A DNA stretch of 37,431 nucleotides from DASUSH01 sp036375215 (GCA_036375215.1 DASUSH010000007.1:1-37431); one strand, 5' to 3'; numbered from the stretch's first letter, positions 14,692 to 25,539 are shown. Notes: generated from the letters alone by a model not told the origin. Translations and numbers: made by a program.

Positions 14692-14961
14692 ATGGAAGAC
14701 CTATTGCTTCCGATCGCTCAGGCGGCATCGGGCGTCACCGACGACGGCCTGAAGTCGATCGCGCTCGGCATCGGAGCCGGCCTCGGCTCGATCGGAGCCG
14801 GGATCGGGATCGGGATCATCTTCGGCAAGGAGATCGAGTCCGTCGCCCGCCAGCCCGAGCTGAAGGACGAGCTGCAGTCGATCCGCTGGCTCGGCTTCGC
14901 GCTGACCGAGGCGGTCGCCTTCTACACCTTCATCTTCGCGCTGATCGCGTTCTTCCTCTAG
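14692..14961 (+). CDS. atpE: F-type ATP synthase subunit c
   Basis: The 89-residue hairpin protein forms the rotating membrane ring. Helix 1 has the glycine-rich packing run GIGAGLGSIGAGIGIG (about 26-41). The polar loop is ARQPELKDEL (about 52-61). The ion-binding carboxylate is E73 in GFALTEAVAFY. The Arg-Gln-Pro loop that contacts gamma and epsilon is intact. I see no clear sodium-specific pattern, so proton coupling is the default reading. The N-terminus has an extra segment MEDLLLPIAQAASGVTDDG before helix 1, as in other actinobacteria. Confidence 0.96.
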   Translation: MEDLLLPIAQAASGVTDDGLKSIALGIGAGLGSIGAGIGIGIIFGKEIESVARQPELKDELQSIRWLGFALTEAVAFYTFIFALIAFFL

Positions 14962-14965
14962 AGAC

Positions 14966-15565
14966 GTGGAGGGTCTCGGCGACATCGCGCCGCTCCTCGT
15001 GGCGGCCTCGGAAGACGAGGGTGGCAGCTTCCTGGTCTCGCCCGGCCTCGGGCTGATGATCTGGACGCTGATCGCCTTCGGCGTGACCATGTTCGTGCTC
15101 AAGCGCGCAGCGTTGCCGCGGATCGGCGAGGCGCTCGAGAAGCGCGCCAACGCGGTCCGCGAGAACATCGAGGCGTCCGAGCAGCAGCGCGAAGAGGCCG
15201 ACAAGCTGCTCGCCGAGTACCGCGAGCGGCTGCGCGAGGCCCGCGAGCAGGCAGACGACATCACCGCCCGCGCCCGCAAGGCGGCGGAGAACCTCGAACG
15301 CGAGGCCACCGAGGAGGGCAAGTCGAAGCGCGAGGAGCTCGTCGCCGCGGCCCGCCGCGACATCGACGCCGAGACGCGCCGCTCGCTCGAGCAGATCCGC
15401 AAGGAGGTCGCCGACCTGACCGTGCTCGCGACCGAGAAGGTGACCCGCAAGTCGCTCTCCGACTCAGACCAGAAGCGCCTCGTCGAGGAGGCGCTCGCCG
15501 AGGTCGACTTCTCCTCGCTCGCCGGCCAGGCGACGGGCGGCGGGCAGGATCGGGGCGACTCGTAG
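14966..15565 (+). CDS. atpF: F-type ATP synthase subunit b
   Basis: The 199-residue product has one N-terminal membrane helix (about 28-45, GLMIWTLIAFGVTMFVL) followed by a long charged coiled coil. This is the peripheral stalk that holds F1 against rotation. The coiled coil contains the typical RANAVRENIEASEQQREEADKL-like run and alternating Arg, Glu and Ala. The GTG start at 14966 lies four bases after the atpE stop. The stop overlaps the atpH GTG by one base, so the two are translationally coupled. The C-terminal 20 residues are Gly-rich and probably disordered. Confidence 0.94.
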   Translation: MEGLGDIAPLLVAASEDEGGSFLVSPGLGLMIWTLIAFGVTMFVLKRAALPRIGEALEKRANAVRENIEASEQQREEADKLLAEYRERLREAREQADDITARARKAAENLEREATEEGKSKREELVAAARRDIDAETRRSLEQIRKEVADLTVLATEKVTRKSLSDSDQKRLVEEALAEVDFSSLAGQATGGGQDRGDS

Positions 15566-16098
15566 TGGAGGAGATCGGGCGCGTATACGCCGAGGCGCTC
15601 TTCGAGTCCGCCCGCGACCGCGACAAGCTCGACGCGATCCGCGAGCAGCTCGCGGAGTTCGCCGACGCGGTCGACGGCGACCGCGACCTGCAGGCGTTCC
15701 TCTTCAGCCCCTACTTCTCCTCGGCGGAGAAGATCGAGGGGCTCCAGAACGCGATCAGCGGCGCCGACGATGAGCTCGTCAACTTCCTCGAGCTGCTCGT
15801 CGAAAAGCACCGCATGCCGGCCATCTTCCGCATCCGCGACAAGTTCGAGGAGCTCTACGCCGAGGAGACGAAGCGCCTCGAGGTCAACGTGACCAGCGCG
15901 ATCGAGCTCGACGAGCGCGTCGTGAAGCGGGTCGGCGACGAGATCGAGAAGCAGACCGGGCGCCGGGTCGAGCTCAGCTCGACCGTCGACGAGAACGTGC
16001 TCGGCGGCCTCGTGCTGCGCGTCGGCAACGTCGTCCTCGACGCGAGCCTCAGGAACAAGCTGGAAAAGATGAGGCGGGAGATCGCCCGGGCCGCATAG
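15565..16098 (+). CDS. atpH: F-type ATP synthase subunit delta
   Basis: The 177-residue product is a standard-length OSCP/delta subunit, linking the b-dimer to the top of the alpha-beta hexamer. It starts MEEIGRVYAEALFESA, the typical helix 1 of the N-terminal domain. It ends with the conserved GGLVLRVGNVVLDASLRNKLEKM region. It is a separate gene and not the b-delta fusion found in mycobacteria. The GTG start shares one base with the atpF stop. A 109-base gap to atpA follows, holding only the atpA ribosome-binding site (AAGGAG at 16190-16195) and one unlikely 37-codon frame. Confidence 0.93.
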   Translation: MEEIGRVYAEALFESARDRDKLDAIREQLAEFADAVDGDRDLQAFLFSPYFSSAEKIEGLQNAISGADDELVNFLELLVEKHRMPAIFRIRDKFEELYAEETKRLEVNVTSAIELDERVVKRVGDEIEKQTGRRVELSSTVDENVLGGLVLRVGNVVLDASLRNKLEKMRREIARAA

Positions 16099-16207
16099 CG
16101 GCATATGAGCGTGAATCGAACGGACGCAAAAACCAAGCAGGTCGTGGGCCGAGGACCGCGAGATGCGCCGGTTTGCAGCGTCCGCGACCAAGGAGACCTG
16201 AACCAAA

Positions 16208-17896
<1,689 letters not shown>

Positions 17897-17922
17897 GCGG
17901 CGCCGCCGCGCCACCCCAGCCC

Positions 17923-18840
17923 ATGGCCACCCGCAAGGAAGTCAAGAACCGGATCTCGTCCGTGAAGAACATCCACAAGATCACCCGGGCGATGGAGATG
18001 GTCGCGGCGGCACGCCTGCGCCGGGCCGAGGAGCGGATCGAGCACCTGCGGCCATACGCCCAGGCCCTGCGGAAGATGACCCGCCAGGTCTCCGAGGCGG
18101 CGGGCACGATGCCCGACATCCCCGTGCTCGAGGAGCGCGAGCAGCTCGACAAGGTCGGCATCCTGCTGGTCACGGGGGACCGCGGACTCGCCGGCTCGTT
18201 CAACGCGCAGATCATCCGCGCCGGGATCGAGCTGAAGCGCGAGTTCGAGGGCGACGGCGCCGACGTCAGCTTCTCGCTGGTCGGCCGCCGCGGCAACTCG
18301 ACGATGAGCTTCCGCGGCGAGCCGGTGACGAAGTCCTACGTCGGCTTCACGGACCGGCCCGCGTTCGCGAACGCGCGCGAGATCGGCGAGGACCTGAGCA
18401 CCGCCTACATGGACGAGGAGTTCGACCGCGTCGAGCTGATCTACAACCGCTACGTCTCACCGCTCACCCAGTACGTGCGCCGGCAGACCCTCCTGCCCCT
18501 GCAGGAGGCCGAGGTCTTCGGCGAAGGCATCCCCGAGCCCGAGGAGCCCGAGGACCCCGAGCTCGCCGAGGCCCACGCGAAGGCGCTCTGGGTCTACGAG
18601 CCGGACCCCGAGCTCCTCCTTCCCCAGCTCTTCCGCGAGTACGTCGACCTTTCGGTCTTCCGAGCCCTGCTCGAGTCGACCGCTTCGGAGCACGGCTCGC
18701 GGATGACGGCGATGCGCAACGCGGCCGAGAACGCGCAGGACATGATCGGCGACCTGACCCTGGAGATGAACCGGGTGCGTCAGGCGGAGATCACGCAGGA
18801 GATCTTGGAAGTCGTAGGCGGCGCTGAGGCGCTCGGCTGA
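17923..18840 (+). CDS. atpG: F-type ATP synthase subunit gamma
   Basis: The 305-residue product is the central rotor shaft. The N-terminal helix (VKNRISSVKNIHKITRAMEM) and C-terminal helix (SEHGSRMTAMRNAAENAQDM and beyond) that pair in the coiled coil are well conserved. The central Rossmann-like part contains LLVTGDRGLAGSFN. An acidic Pro/Glu insertion (PEPEEPEDPELAEAHA, about 206-221) is longer than in E. coli and resembles the inserted loop seen in actinobacterial gamma subunits. It starts 26 bases after atpA. Confidence 0.95.
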   Translation: MATRKEVKNRISSVKNIHKITRAMEMVAAARLRRAEERIEHLRPYAQALRKMTRQVSEAAGTMPDIPVLEEREQLDKVGILLVTGDRGLAGSFNAQIIRAGIELKREFEGDGADVSFSLVGRRGNSTMSFRGEPVTKSYVGFTDRPAFANAREIGEDLSTAYMDEEFDRVELIYNRYVSPLTQYVRRQTLLPLQEAEVFGEGIPEPEEPEDPELAEAHAKALWVYEPDPELLLPQLFREYVDLSVFRALLESTASEHGSRMTAMRNAAENAQDMIGDLTLEMNRVRQAEITQEILEVVGGAEALG

Positions 18841-18864
18841 CCCTGAAAGGACTGAACTAAGCGA

Positions 18865-20490
18865 ATGGCTGAAGAGAACGGAAACGAGAGCCGGAACGGC
18901 TCGAACGGAGGCGCCAACGTCGGGCGCGTCGAGCAGGTCACCGGCGTCGTCGTCGACGTATCCTTCCCCGACGAGCTGCCCGAGATCTACTCGGCGCTCA
19001 AGGTCAAGATGGAGAAGGGCGCGGCCGACCGCGACTCGGACGAGGCGACCGAGCTCGTGCTCGAGGTGCAGCAGCACCTCGGCGACGACCGGGTCAAGAC
19101 CGTCGCGATGGACTCGACCGACGGCCTTCGCCGCGGCGACGAGGTCGTCGACACCGGCGACTCGATCACCGTCCCGGTCGGCGAGGCCACCCTGGGCCGG
19201 ATCTTCAACCTGCTCGGCGACCCGATCGACGAGGGCCCCGCGGTCGAGGTCGAGGAGCGCTGGCCGATCCACCGCTCCGCCCCCGACGTCGAGGACCTGA
19301 CCCCTACCCAGGAGATCCTCGAGACCGGCATCAAGGTCGTCGATCTCCTCGCCCCCTACGCCAAGGGCGGCAAGGTCGGCCTGTTCGGCGGCGCCGGCGT
19401 CGGCAAGACGGTGCTGATCCAGGAGCTGATCCGCAACATCGCCGAGGAGCACGAGGGCCTCTCCGCCTTCTGCGGCGTCGGGGAGCGCTCGCGCGAGGGC
19501 AACGACCTCTGGCTCGAGATGAAGGAGTCGGGCGTCATCGACAAGACGATGCTCGTCTTCGGCCAGATGAACGAGCCGCCGGGCGCGCGCCTGCGCGTCG
19601 CCCTCTCCGGGCTGACGATGGCCGAGTACTTCCGCGAGCAGGGCGGCCAGGACGTGCTCCTGTTCATCGACAACATCTTCCGCTTCGTCCAGGCGGGCTC
19701 CGAGGTGTCGGCGCTGCTCGGCCGGATGCCCTCGGCGGTCGGATACCAGCCCACGCTCGAGACCGAGATGGGCGAGCTCCAGGAGCGGATCACCTCGACC
19801 CAGAAGGGCTCGGTGACCTCGATCCAGGCCGTCTACGTGCCCGCGGACGACTACACCGACCCGGCACCGGCGTCGGTGTTCGCGCACCTGAACGCGACCA
19901 CGGCGCTCTCGCGGGCGATCTCCGAGAAGGGGATCTACCCGGCGGTCGACCCGCTCGACTCGAGCTCGACGATCCTCAAGCCCGACATCCTGGGCGACGA
20001 GCACTACCAGGTGGCGACGCAGGTCCAGGAGGTCCTGCAGCGCTACAAGGAGCTCCAGGACATCATCGCGATCCTCGGCATCGACGAGCTCGCCGACGAG
20101 GACAAGCTCCTCGTCAACCGGGCTCGCAAGATCGAGCGCTTCCTCTCGCAGCCGTTCTTCGTCGCGGAGGCCTTCACCGGCCGCTCCGGCGAGTACGTCT
20201 CGGTGAGCGACACGGTGTCCGGGTTCAAGGAGCTCGTCGAGGGCAACCTCGACGACATCCCCGAGCGCGCCTTCTACATGCAGGGCACGATCGACCAGGT
20301 CGTCGAGGAGGCCAAGGGCCAGACCGAGGACGAGGAATCGGGCACGAAGGCCGAGAAGGAGGACGCCGACGCCAAGGCCGAGGAGGACGGCGACGGCGAC
20401 TCCGGGAACGGCGGAGACGGCGACGGCGAGAACGGCGAGGGCGGAGACGGCGACGGCGAGAACGGCGACGGCGAGAGCGGCGAGGAGTAG
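18865..20490 (+). CDS. atpD: F-type ATP synthase subunit beta, with N- and C-terminal extensions
   Basis: The 541-residue product is the catalytic F1 subunit; usual length is about 460-480. Walker A is GGAGVGKT (175-182). The catalytic glutamate lies in GVGERSREGNDLW, and the torque lever reads DELADED in place of DELSEED. About 18 extra N-terminal residues (MAEENGNESRNGSNGGAN) precede the usual start. The last 57 or so residues (about 20317-20487) form a low-complexity tail of Gly, Asp, Glu and Asn with short internal repeats (GDGDGENGE). The start is supported by AAAGGA 13 bases upstream. atpC begins at the base right after the stop. Confidence 0.97.
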   Translation: MAEENGNESRNGSNGGANVGRVEQVTGVVVDVSFPDELPEIYSALKVKMEKGAADRDSDEATELVLEVQQHLGDDRVKTVAMDSTDGLRRGDEVVDTGDSITVPVGEATLGRIFNLLGDPIDEGPAVEVEERWPIHRSAPDVEDLTPTQEILETGIKVVDLLAPYAKGGKVGLFGGAGVGKTVLIQELIRNIAEEHEGLSAFCGVGERSREGNDLWLEMKESGVIDKTMLVFGQMNEPPGARLRVALSGLTMAEYFREQGGQDVLLFIDNIFRFVQAGSEVSALLGRMPSAVGYQPTLETEMGELQERITSTQKGSVTSIQAVYVPADDYTDPAPASVFAHLNATTALSRAISEKGIYPAVDPLDSSSTILKPDILGDEHYQVATQVQEVLQRYKELQDIIAILGIDELADEDKLLVNRARKIERFLSQPFFVAEAFTGRSGEYVSVSDTVSGFKELVEGNLDDIPERAFYMQGTIDQVVEEAKGQTEDEESGTKAEKEDADAKAEEDGDGDSGNGGDGDGENGEGGDGDGENGDGESGEE

Positions 20491-20907
20491 ATGGCCGAGG
20501 AGCACAAGCTCCACGCCCGCGTCCTCACCCCCGAGGGCCCGGTCTTCGACGGCGAGCTCCAGCAGCTCTCGACGAAGACCCAGACCGGCGAGATCGGAAT
20601 CCTCGCCCGCCACGTCCCGGTGCTCGCGAGGCTCGTCCCGTCGGAGCTCCGCCTGCACAAGTCGGACAGCGACGTCGAGCGCTACGCCGCCGCGGAGGGC
20701 TGGCTCCAGGTCTTCGCCAACCGCGCGACCGTGCTGGTCTCCGAGGCGATCTCGCCCGACGACCTCGACGCCGGCGAGCTCCGCGATCGCATCTCGGAGG
20801 CGGAGGACCGCCTCTCCGAGGCGGAGGAGGGCAGCGCCGCCGCCGACCAGGCCGAGCGCGAGAAGTCCCGAGCCGAGGCGTTCCTGGCGATCGCCGAAGG
20901 CAGCTAG
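20491..20907 (+). CDS. atpC: F-type ATP synthase subunit epsilon
   Basis: The 138-residue product has the N-terminal beta-sandwich (HKLHARVLTPEGPVFDGELQ, GEIGILARHVPVLARLVPSELRL) and a C-terminal helical hairpin (about 90-138, RDRISEAEDRLSEAEEG). It belongs to the central stalk and can inhibit ATP hydrolysis. Its ATG abuts the atpD stop with no gap. It closes the operon. No terminator was recognised after it; the M20 peptidase gene starts nine bases downstream, so transcription may continue. Confidence 0.94.
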   Translation: MAEEHKLHARVLTPEGPVFDGELQQLSTKTQTGEIGILARHVPVLARLVPSELRLHKSDSDVERYAAAEGWLQVFANRATVLVSEAISPDDLDAGELRDRISEAEDRLSEAEEGSAAADQAEREKSRAEAFLAIAEGS

Positions 20908-20916
20908 CCCGCGGCC

Positions 20917-22026
20917 GTGAGCGTCCCGGGCGCCGACGAGCGCTCGCTTGCCGAGCGGCTGATCGCCTACGACTCCTCGAAGCCCGAGGGGATCAAGCTC
21001 GCCGCGGGCTTCGTCAAGGGCTGGCTCGAGGCGCGCGACATCGAGGCCCGCGAGGTCGCGGTCCGCGACCTGCCCATCGCCTACGCCGAGGTCGGGCCGA
21101 AGGAGGGCCCCACGGTGCTGCTGCACGGCCATCTCGACGTCGTCCCCGGCCGCGAGGGGCAGTTCGAGCCCCGCGTGGAGGGGGACCGGCTCTACGGCCG
21201 CGGCGCCTACGACATGAAGGGCGCGGTGGCGGCGATGATGCTCGTCCTCAACGACCTCCGCGACGAGCAGCACGTCCGCGTCCGCCTCGCGTTCGTCCCG
21301 GACGAGGAGTCCGAGGAGGAGTCGGACCGCGGCTCCGACCAGCTCGTCGCGAAGGGCTTCACGGGGGATTTCGCGATCACCGGCGAACCAACCGATATGC
21401 ACATCGGCCTGGCGGCGAAGGGCGTGCTCGCGATCAGGCTCGAGGTGAGCGGCCGCGCCGCGCACGGGGCGACCCCGTGGCTCGGCGACAACGCGATCCT
21501 GAAGGCCCACGAGATATTCCGGGCAATCGAATCGCTACCGTTTGCCGAGGAGAGCTCGGAGCACTTCGACCGCCCATCGATCAACCTCGGCCGGATCGTG
21601 GGCGGCGATGCCCTCAACAAGGTGCCTGACACCTGCGTGATCGACGTGGACATCCGCCATCTGCCCGAGCAGGATCCGAACACGATCCTGGCGGCGGTCG
21701 AGGCCCTGGACGACGCCCGGGTGGTCTCCACGTTCCGGCGCCCTCCGGCGCTGGTGGACCCCGACTCGGTGTTCGTGCGCTCGCTCGGCGAAGCGGCCGC
21801 CCCCCACGCCGAGGGCGAGGTGATGGGAGTCGGGCGCGACGGCTCCTCGGACGCGGTCTCCTTCCTGCGGGCCGGCATCCCGGCGGTCGAGTTCGGGCCG
21901 CTCGGCGACGGGCACCACGGCCCAGAGGAGTGGGTCTCGATCTCGTCGCTGGCGCGCTACCGGCGCACCCTGACCGACTTCATCCGCAAGCTCCCCAACT
22001 GGCTCGAAGCGGGAGGTGAGCGGTGA
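20917..22026 (+). CDS. M20 family metallopeptidase (DapE/ArgE-like)
   Basis: The 369-residue product has all the dizinc residues of M20 enzymes: HGHLDVVP (H72, D74), GRGAYDMKG (D99), DEESEEE (E130, E131), GEPTD (E157), the lid-domain AAHGATP and a final GDGHHGPEEWV. These enzymes cleave N-acyl or peptide bonds. It resembles succinyl-diaminopimelate desuccinylase and acetylornithine deacetylase but lacks decisive features, so the substrate is open. An EESEEESDR run is slightly longer than usual near the metal glutamates. The start is GTG at 20917. Its stop overlaps the LCP gene start (GTGA at 22023-22026). Confidence 0.88.
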   Translation: MSVPGADERSLAERLIAYDSSKPEGIKLAAGFVKGWLEARDIEAREVAVRDLPIAYAEVGPKEGPTVLLHGHLDVVPGREGQFEPRVEGDRLYGRGAYDMKGAVAAMMLVLNDLRDEQHVRVRLAFVPDEESEEESDRGSDQLVAKGFTGDFAITGEPTDMHIGLAAKGVLAIRLEVSGRAAHGATPWLGDNAILKAHEIFRAIESLPFAEESSEHFDRPSINLGRIVGGDALNKVPDTCVIDVDIRHLPEQDPNTILAAVEALDDARVVSTFRRPPALVDPDSVFVRSLGEAAAPHAEGEVMGVGRDGSSDAVSFLRAGIPAVEFGPLGDGHHGPEEWVSISSLARYRRTLTDFIRKLPNWLEAGGER

Positions 22027-24251
22027 GCGAGGATCGGCCCGAGGACCGAGACGGCGAGGAGCATCCCGACGAGGAGGGGAGCGAAGAGGGCGCCGAGCTG
22101 CCTCCCCCCGCGACCTGGGCCGGCCGCCGCTCCCACGAGGAGGCCGACGAGGCCGACGAAGCCGTGGGCCGAGGGATCACCGAGGAGTTCTCGCTCGCCG
22201 ACGAGGAGCCCGGCGAGGCCGAGGGCGAGCACCCCCCGCCGGTCGAGGAGCCGCCCGACCCCGACGCCCCCGAGCCGGTCGAGGATCCGCCCGCGCCGGG
22301 CGCCCCGCCCTCGGGCGAGACCGAGGAGTTCGCCCCGCGCGAGTTCGCGCCGATCTCCGACGAGTTCGACTCGGTGCAGCCGGTCACGCACCGCTACGAG
22401 GAGCCGGATTCCGAGGAGCTCGAGGCGGAGGGGCCGCCGCCGGAGGAAGAGCCGCCGCCGGAGGATGGGCCGCCGTCGCAGGAGCCGCCGCCCGAAGAGC
22501 CGCCGGCGGAGGAGCCCGAAGCCGCGGAGCCGCCGGCCGCGGAGCCCAAGCCGGAGGAAGCGCCCGAAGGGGAGGCGCCCGAGGAAGGCCGACCTGCGGT
22601 GGACCCGGATGCCGCCGGACGCGAAGCTGAGGAGGCATCCGGCGTCGTCGTTGCCGAAGCCGACGATTCCGGCGGGCGCGCCGGCGCGGCCGGCGCCGCT
22701 GCCGCGCGTGATGTCAAGCCGGTGGCCAAGGAGGAGAAGCCGCCTCGCGCCGGGCTCTGGCCGCGCTTCATCGCCGCGTCGTTCGTGATCGTGCTCTCGA
22801 TGGCGACGGCGACCTCGGCGAGCCTCCTGCTCTACCTGAACGACATCGCCGAGGCGATCGGGGCGAAGCTCCCGGGCGTCCAGGACGTGCTCACCACCGT
22901 CGAGGGCGGCGAGCCGCAGACCGTGCTGATCCTGGGCTCGGACATCCGGCCCGAGATCGAGAAGAAGGGGCGCTCGGACACGACGATGCTGCTCCGCCTC
23001 GACGCTGACAAGAACGTCCTCTCGCTGCTCTCGCTGCCCCGCGACCTGAAGGTCAACATCCCCGGCTACGGGGTCGGCAAGCTGAACGAGGCCTACACGG
23101 TCGGCGGCCCGAAGAAGACCCTCGAGACCGTCCAGGACCTGACCGGGCTCGAGATCAACCACGTCGTCAACATCAACTTCAGCGGCTTCGCGAAGGCCGT
23201 GGACGCGATCGAGTGCGTCTTCGTGGACGTCGACCGCGACTACTTCATCTCCAACGAGGGCGTCTTCGACGAGAGCCAGAAGGTCTCCGAGATCGACATC
23301 GACGCGGGCTACCAGCAGCTCTGCGGGTTCAAGGCGCTGCAGTACGTGCGCTTCCGCCACGACGACAACGACCTCGTCCGGGCGGCTCGCCAGCAGTCGT
23401 TCCTGCGCGAGGCGCGCCAGAAGGTGCCTCCCGAGCGCCTCTTCGAGAAGCGCAAGGAGTTCATCGACATCTTCACCAAGTACACGACGTCCGACATCAA
23501 CAACCCGATCGCGATGCTCGACACGCTGAAGCTCTTCATCGAGCTCCGCGACGCGCCGGTGCGGCGGATCGAGTTCCAGGGCGACATCGGCGGGCCGGAT
23601 TCGGCCTACGTGACCGCCTCCGACGACCAGATCGAGCTCGCCGTCCAGCAGTTCCTCGGCGAGAAGCCCGCCCCGGCCGACCAGCCGGCCAAGGACGAGG
23701 GCGACGACGGGGACTCGGGCGACGGCGATGGCGGTGGCGGTGGCGGTGGCGGTGGCGGCGAGTCGGGAGGTGGGGGAGACGGCGGCGGCGCCCCGAGCAT
23801 CGACATGATCGACGCCTCCGACGCGGCCTCCCGCTACGCGCTCGAGTTCGACGGCCGGCTTCGGATCCCGGTCTACGCCCCCGTGCAGCTGGTGCCGGGC
23901 TCGTCCTATTCCGAGGACTCGCGCGCCTACTCGATCGACACCTACGACGGCGAGCACTACCCGTCCTACAAGCTGGTCTTCTCGATGCAGTCGAGCTTCG
24001 GCGTCCCCGAGTACTACGGGGTGATGGGCACCAAGTGGACGCGCGCGCCGATCCTGGAGAACCCGAGCGAGACCCGGAAGATCGGAGACCGCGAGTACCT
24101 GCTGTTCTACGAGGGCAACCAGCTCCAGGTCGTCGGCTGGAAGACCAAGGACGCGGCGTACTGGGTCTCCAACTCGCTGACCGGCAGCCTCAGCGAGGAG
24201 CAGATGATCGCCGTCGCCGAGTCGATGAAGCCGTTCTCCCCCGAGCGCTGA
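22023..24251 (+). CDS. LytR-CpsA-Psr (LCP) family protein with long acidic, proline-rich cytoplasmic region
   Basis: The 742-residue product has residues 1-245 rich in Glu, Pro and Ala (PPPEEEPPPEDGPP and similar). One membrane helix follows (about 248-271). The LCP domain is at about 296-470, with VLILGSDIRP, GRSDTTMLLRLD, SLPRDLKVNIPGYG, NINFSGFAKAVDAI and RFRHDDNDLVRAARQQ, including the arginines that bind polyprenyl pyrophosphate. A Gly-rich linker (about 558-592) leads to a C-terminal domain (about 598-742) that I do not recognise. LCP enzymes attach lipid-linked glycans to peptidoglycan outside the cell. This fits the nearby WecA, dehydrogenase and nucleotidyltransferase. The N-terminal region is much longer than is usual. 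Confidence 0.92.
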   Translation: MSEDRPEDRDGEEHPDEEGSEEGAELPPPATWAGRRSHEEADEADEAVGRGITEEFSLADEEPGEAEGEHPPPVEEPPDPDAPEPVEDPPAPGAPPSGETEEFAPREFAPISDEFDSVQPVTHRYEEPDSEELEAEGPPPEEEPPPEDGPPSQEPPPEEPPAEEPEAAEPPAAEPKPEEAPEGEAPEEGRPAVDPDAAGREAEEASGVVVAEADDSGGRAGAAGAAAARDVKPVAKEEKPPRAGLWPRFIAASFVIVLSMATATSASLLLYLNDIAEAIGAKLPGVQDVLTTVEGGEPQTVLILGSDIRPEIEKKGRSDTTMLLRLDADKNVLSLLSLPRDLKVNIPGYGVGKLNEAYTVGGPKKTLETVQDLTGLEINHVVNINFSGFAKAVDAIECVFVDVDRDYFISNEGVFDESQKVSEIDIDAGYQQLCGFKALQYVRFRHDDNDLVRAARQQSFLREARQKVPPERLFEKRKEFIDIFTKYTTSDINNPIAMLDTLKLFIELRDAPVRRIEFQGDIGGPDSAYVTASDDQIELAVQQFLGEKPAPADQPAKDEGDDGDSGDGDGGGGGGGGGGESGGGGDGGGAPSIDMIDASDAASRYALEFDGRLRIPVYAPVQLVPGSSYSEDSRAYSIDTYDGEHYPSYKLVFSMQSSFGVPEYYGVMGTKWTRAPILENPSETRKIGDREYLLFYEGNQLQVVGWKTKDAAYWVSNSLTGSLSEEQMIAVAESMKPFSPER
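23727..23760 (+). repeat. GGTGGC-type simple repeat encoding a poly-Gly linker
   Basis: A run of near-perfect GGCGGT hexamers within the LCP gene encodes about ten consecutive glycines. Such tracts slip easily, but six-base units keep the reading frame, so length variation would change only the linker. Confidence 0.8.
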
Positions 24252-24261
24252 TCCCACGGAC

Positions 24262-25539
24262 ATGGCCGAGAGAGAACCGATCGGAGTCGTCGGCGTCGGC
24301 TGGGTCGGCATCGTCACGGCGTCGTGCTTCGCCGAGCTCGGCCACGACGTGCACGCGATCGACGTCAACGCGGAGAAGATCGGCGCGCTCAGCCGCGGCG
24401 AGGTGACGATCCACGAGCCCGGCCTGCCCGAGCTCATCGAGCGCAACGCCGAGCGCCTTCACTTCACCACCGAGATCGGCGAGGTGATGGACGCCGCGCG
24501 TCTCCTGTTCTGCTGCGTGGACACCCCGCCGACCTATTCGGGCGACGCCGACCTCTCGCGCGTCCAGGCGGTCGTCGCCGAGCTCCGCGCCGACGGCGAC
24601 CACGCCCTGGTGATGAAGAGCACCGTGCCTTCCGGCACCGGCCGGACGATCAAGCGCGACGTCCCCGACCTCGCCTACGTCTCCTGTCCCGAGTTCCTCA
24701 AGGAGGGCACGGCGGTCGAGGACTTCATGCATCCCGACCGCGTCGTCATCGGCGCCGACGAGGGCTCGGAGTGGGCGGCCGACGCCGTTGCCGCGGCCTA
24801 CGAGCCGCTGGGCGGCGAGATCGTCCGCACCGACGTCGCCAGCGCCGAGATGATCAAGCTCGCCTCGAACGCCTTCCTCGCGACCAAGATCAGCTTCATC
24901 AACGAGATCGCGAACGTCTCGGAGGAGGTCGGCGCCGACGTCGCCGAGGTCGCCCGCGGCATGGGCCTCGACGAGCGCATCGGCCCGAGCTTCCTCCGCG
25001 CCGGGATCGGCTACGGGGGCTCGTGCTTTCCGAAGGACGTCTCGGCGCTCAAGCAGCTCGCCGGCAACAGCGGCTACCACTTCCAGCTCCTGAACTCGGT
25101 GATCGAGGTGAACGAGCTGCAGAAGCGGCGGGTGATCGGGAAGCTCGAGAAGCACCTCGGGTCGCTCGTCGGCAGGCGGATCGCGCTGCTCGGCCTGGCC
25201 TTCAAGCCCGACACGGACGACATGCGCGAGGCCTCGAGCCTCGTGCTCTCGGCCCGCCTGCAGGGCGAGGGCGCCGCTGTGGTCGGCTACGACCCCGTCG
25301 CCGAGGGCGCCGCCCGCGACCTGCTGCCGTCGGTCGAGTTCACCGCGAGCGCCGAGGAGGCCCTGGCGGACGCGGACGCGGCGATCCTCGTCACCGAGTG
25401 GCCGCAGTTCGCCGAGCTCGACTGGGCGAAGCTGGCCGGCGAGATGGCGAACCCGCTGGTGATCGACGGCCGCAACTTCCTCGACCCCGCGGCGATGCGG
25501 GCGGCCGGCTTCACCTACGAGGGGATCGGCCGAGCCTGA
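24262..25539 (+). CDS. UDP-glucose/GDP-mannose-type dehydrogenase
   Basis: The 425-residue product oxidises a nucleotide sugar to its uronic acid using two NAD. The N-terminal Rossmann motif is GVVGVGWVG (8-16). The central part has KLASNAFLATKISFINEIAN. The catalytic cysteine is C255 in GYGGSCFPKDVSALK. The C-terminal domain has LGLAFKPDTDDMREASSL, the family signature. The specific sugar cannot be settled; UDP-glucose is the commonest. It is 11 bases after the LCP gene and overlaps the next gene in TGATG at its stop. It probably supplies uronic acid to a surface glycan. Confidence 0.93.
   Translation: MAEREPIGVVGVGWVGIVTASCFAELGHDVHAIDVNAEKIGALSRGEVTIHEPGLPELIERNAERLHFTTEIGEVMDAARLLFCCVDTPPTYSGDADLSRVQAVVAELRADGDHALVMKSTVPSGTGRTIKRDVPDLAYVSCPEFLKEGTAVEDFMHPDRVVIGADEGSEWAADAVAAAYEPLGGEIVRTDVASAEMIKLASNAFLATKISFINEIANVSEEVGADVAEVARGMGLDERIGPSFLRAGIGYGGSCFPKDVSALKQLAGNSGYHFQLLNSVIEVNELQKRRVIGKLEKHLGSLVGRRIALLGLAFKPDTDDMREASSLVLSARLQGEGAAVVGYDPVAEGAARDLLPSVEFTASAEEALADADAAILVTEWPQFAELDWAKLAGEMANPLVIDGRNFLDPAAMRAAGFTYEGIGRA

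Noticed and set aside
18457..21510. Minus-strand open frame of 1017 codons across atpD, and many similar long frames opposite other genes
   Set aside because: High-GC coding sequence leaves few stops in the opposite frame. Composition is Val/Leu/Asp/Arg-rich without any family motif, while the plus strand encodes clear ATP synthase subunits.
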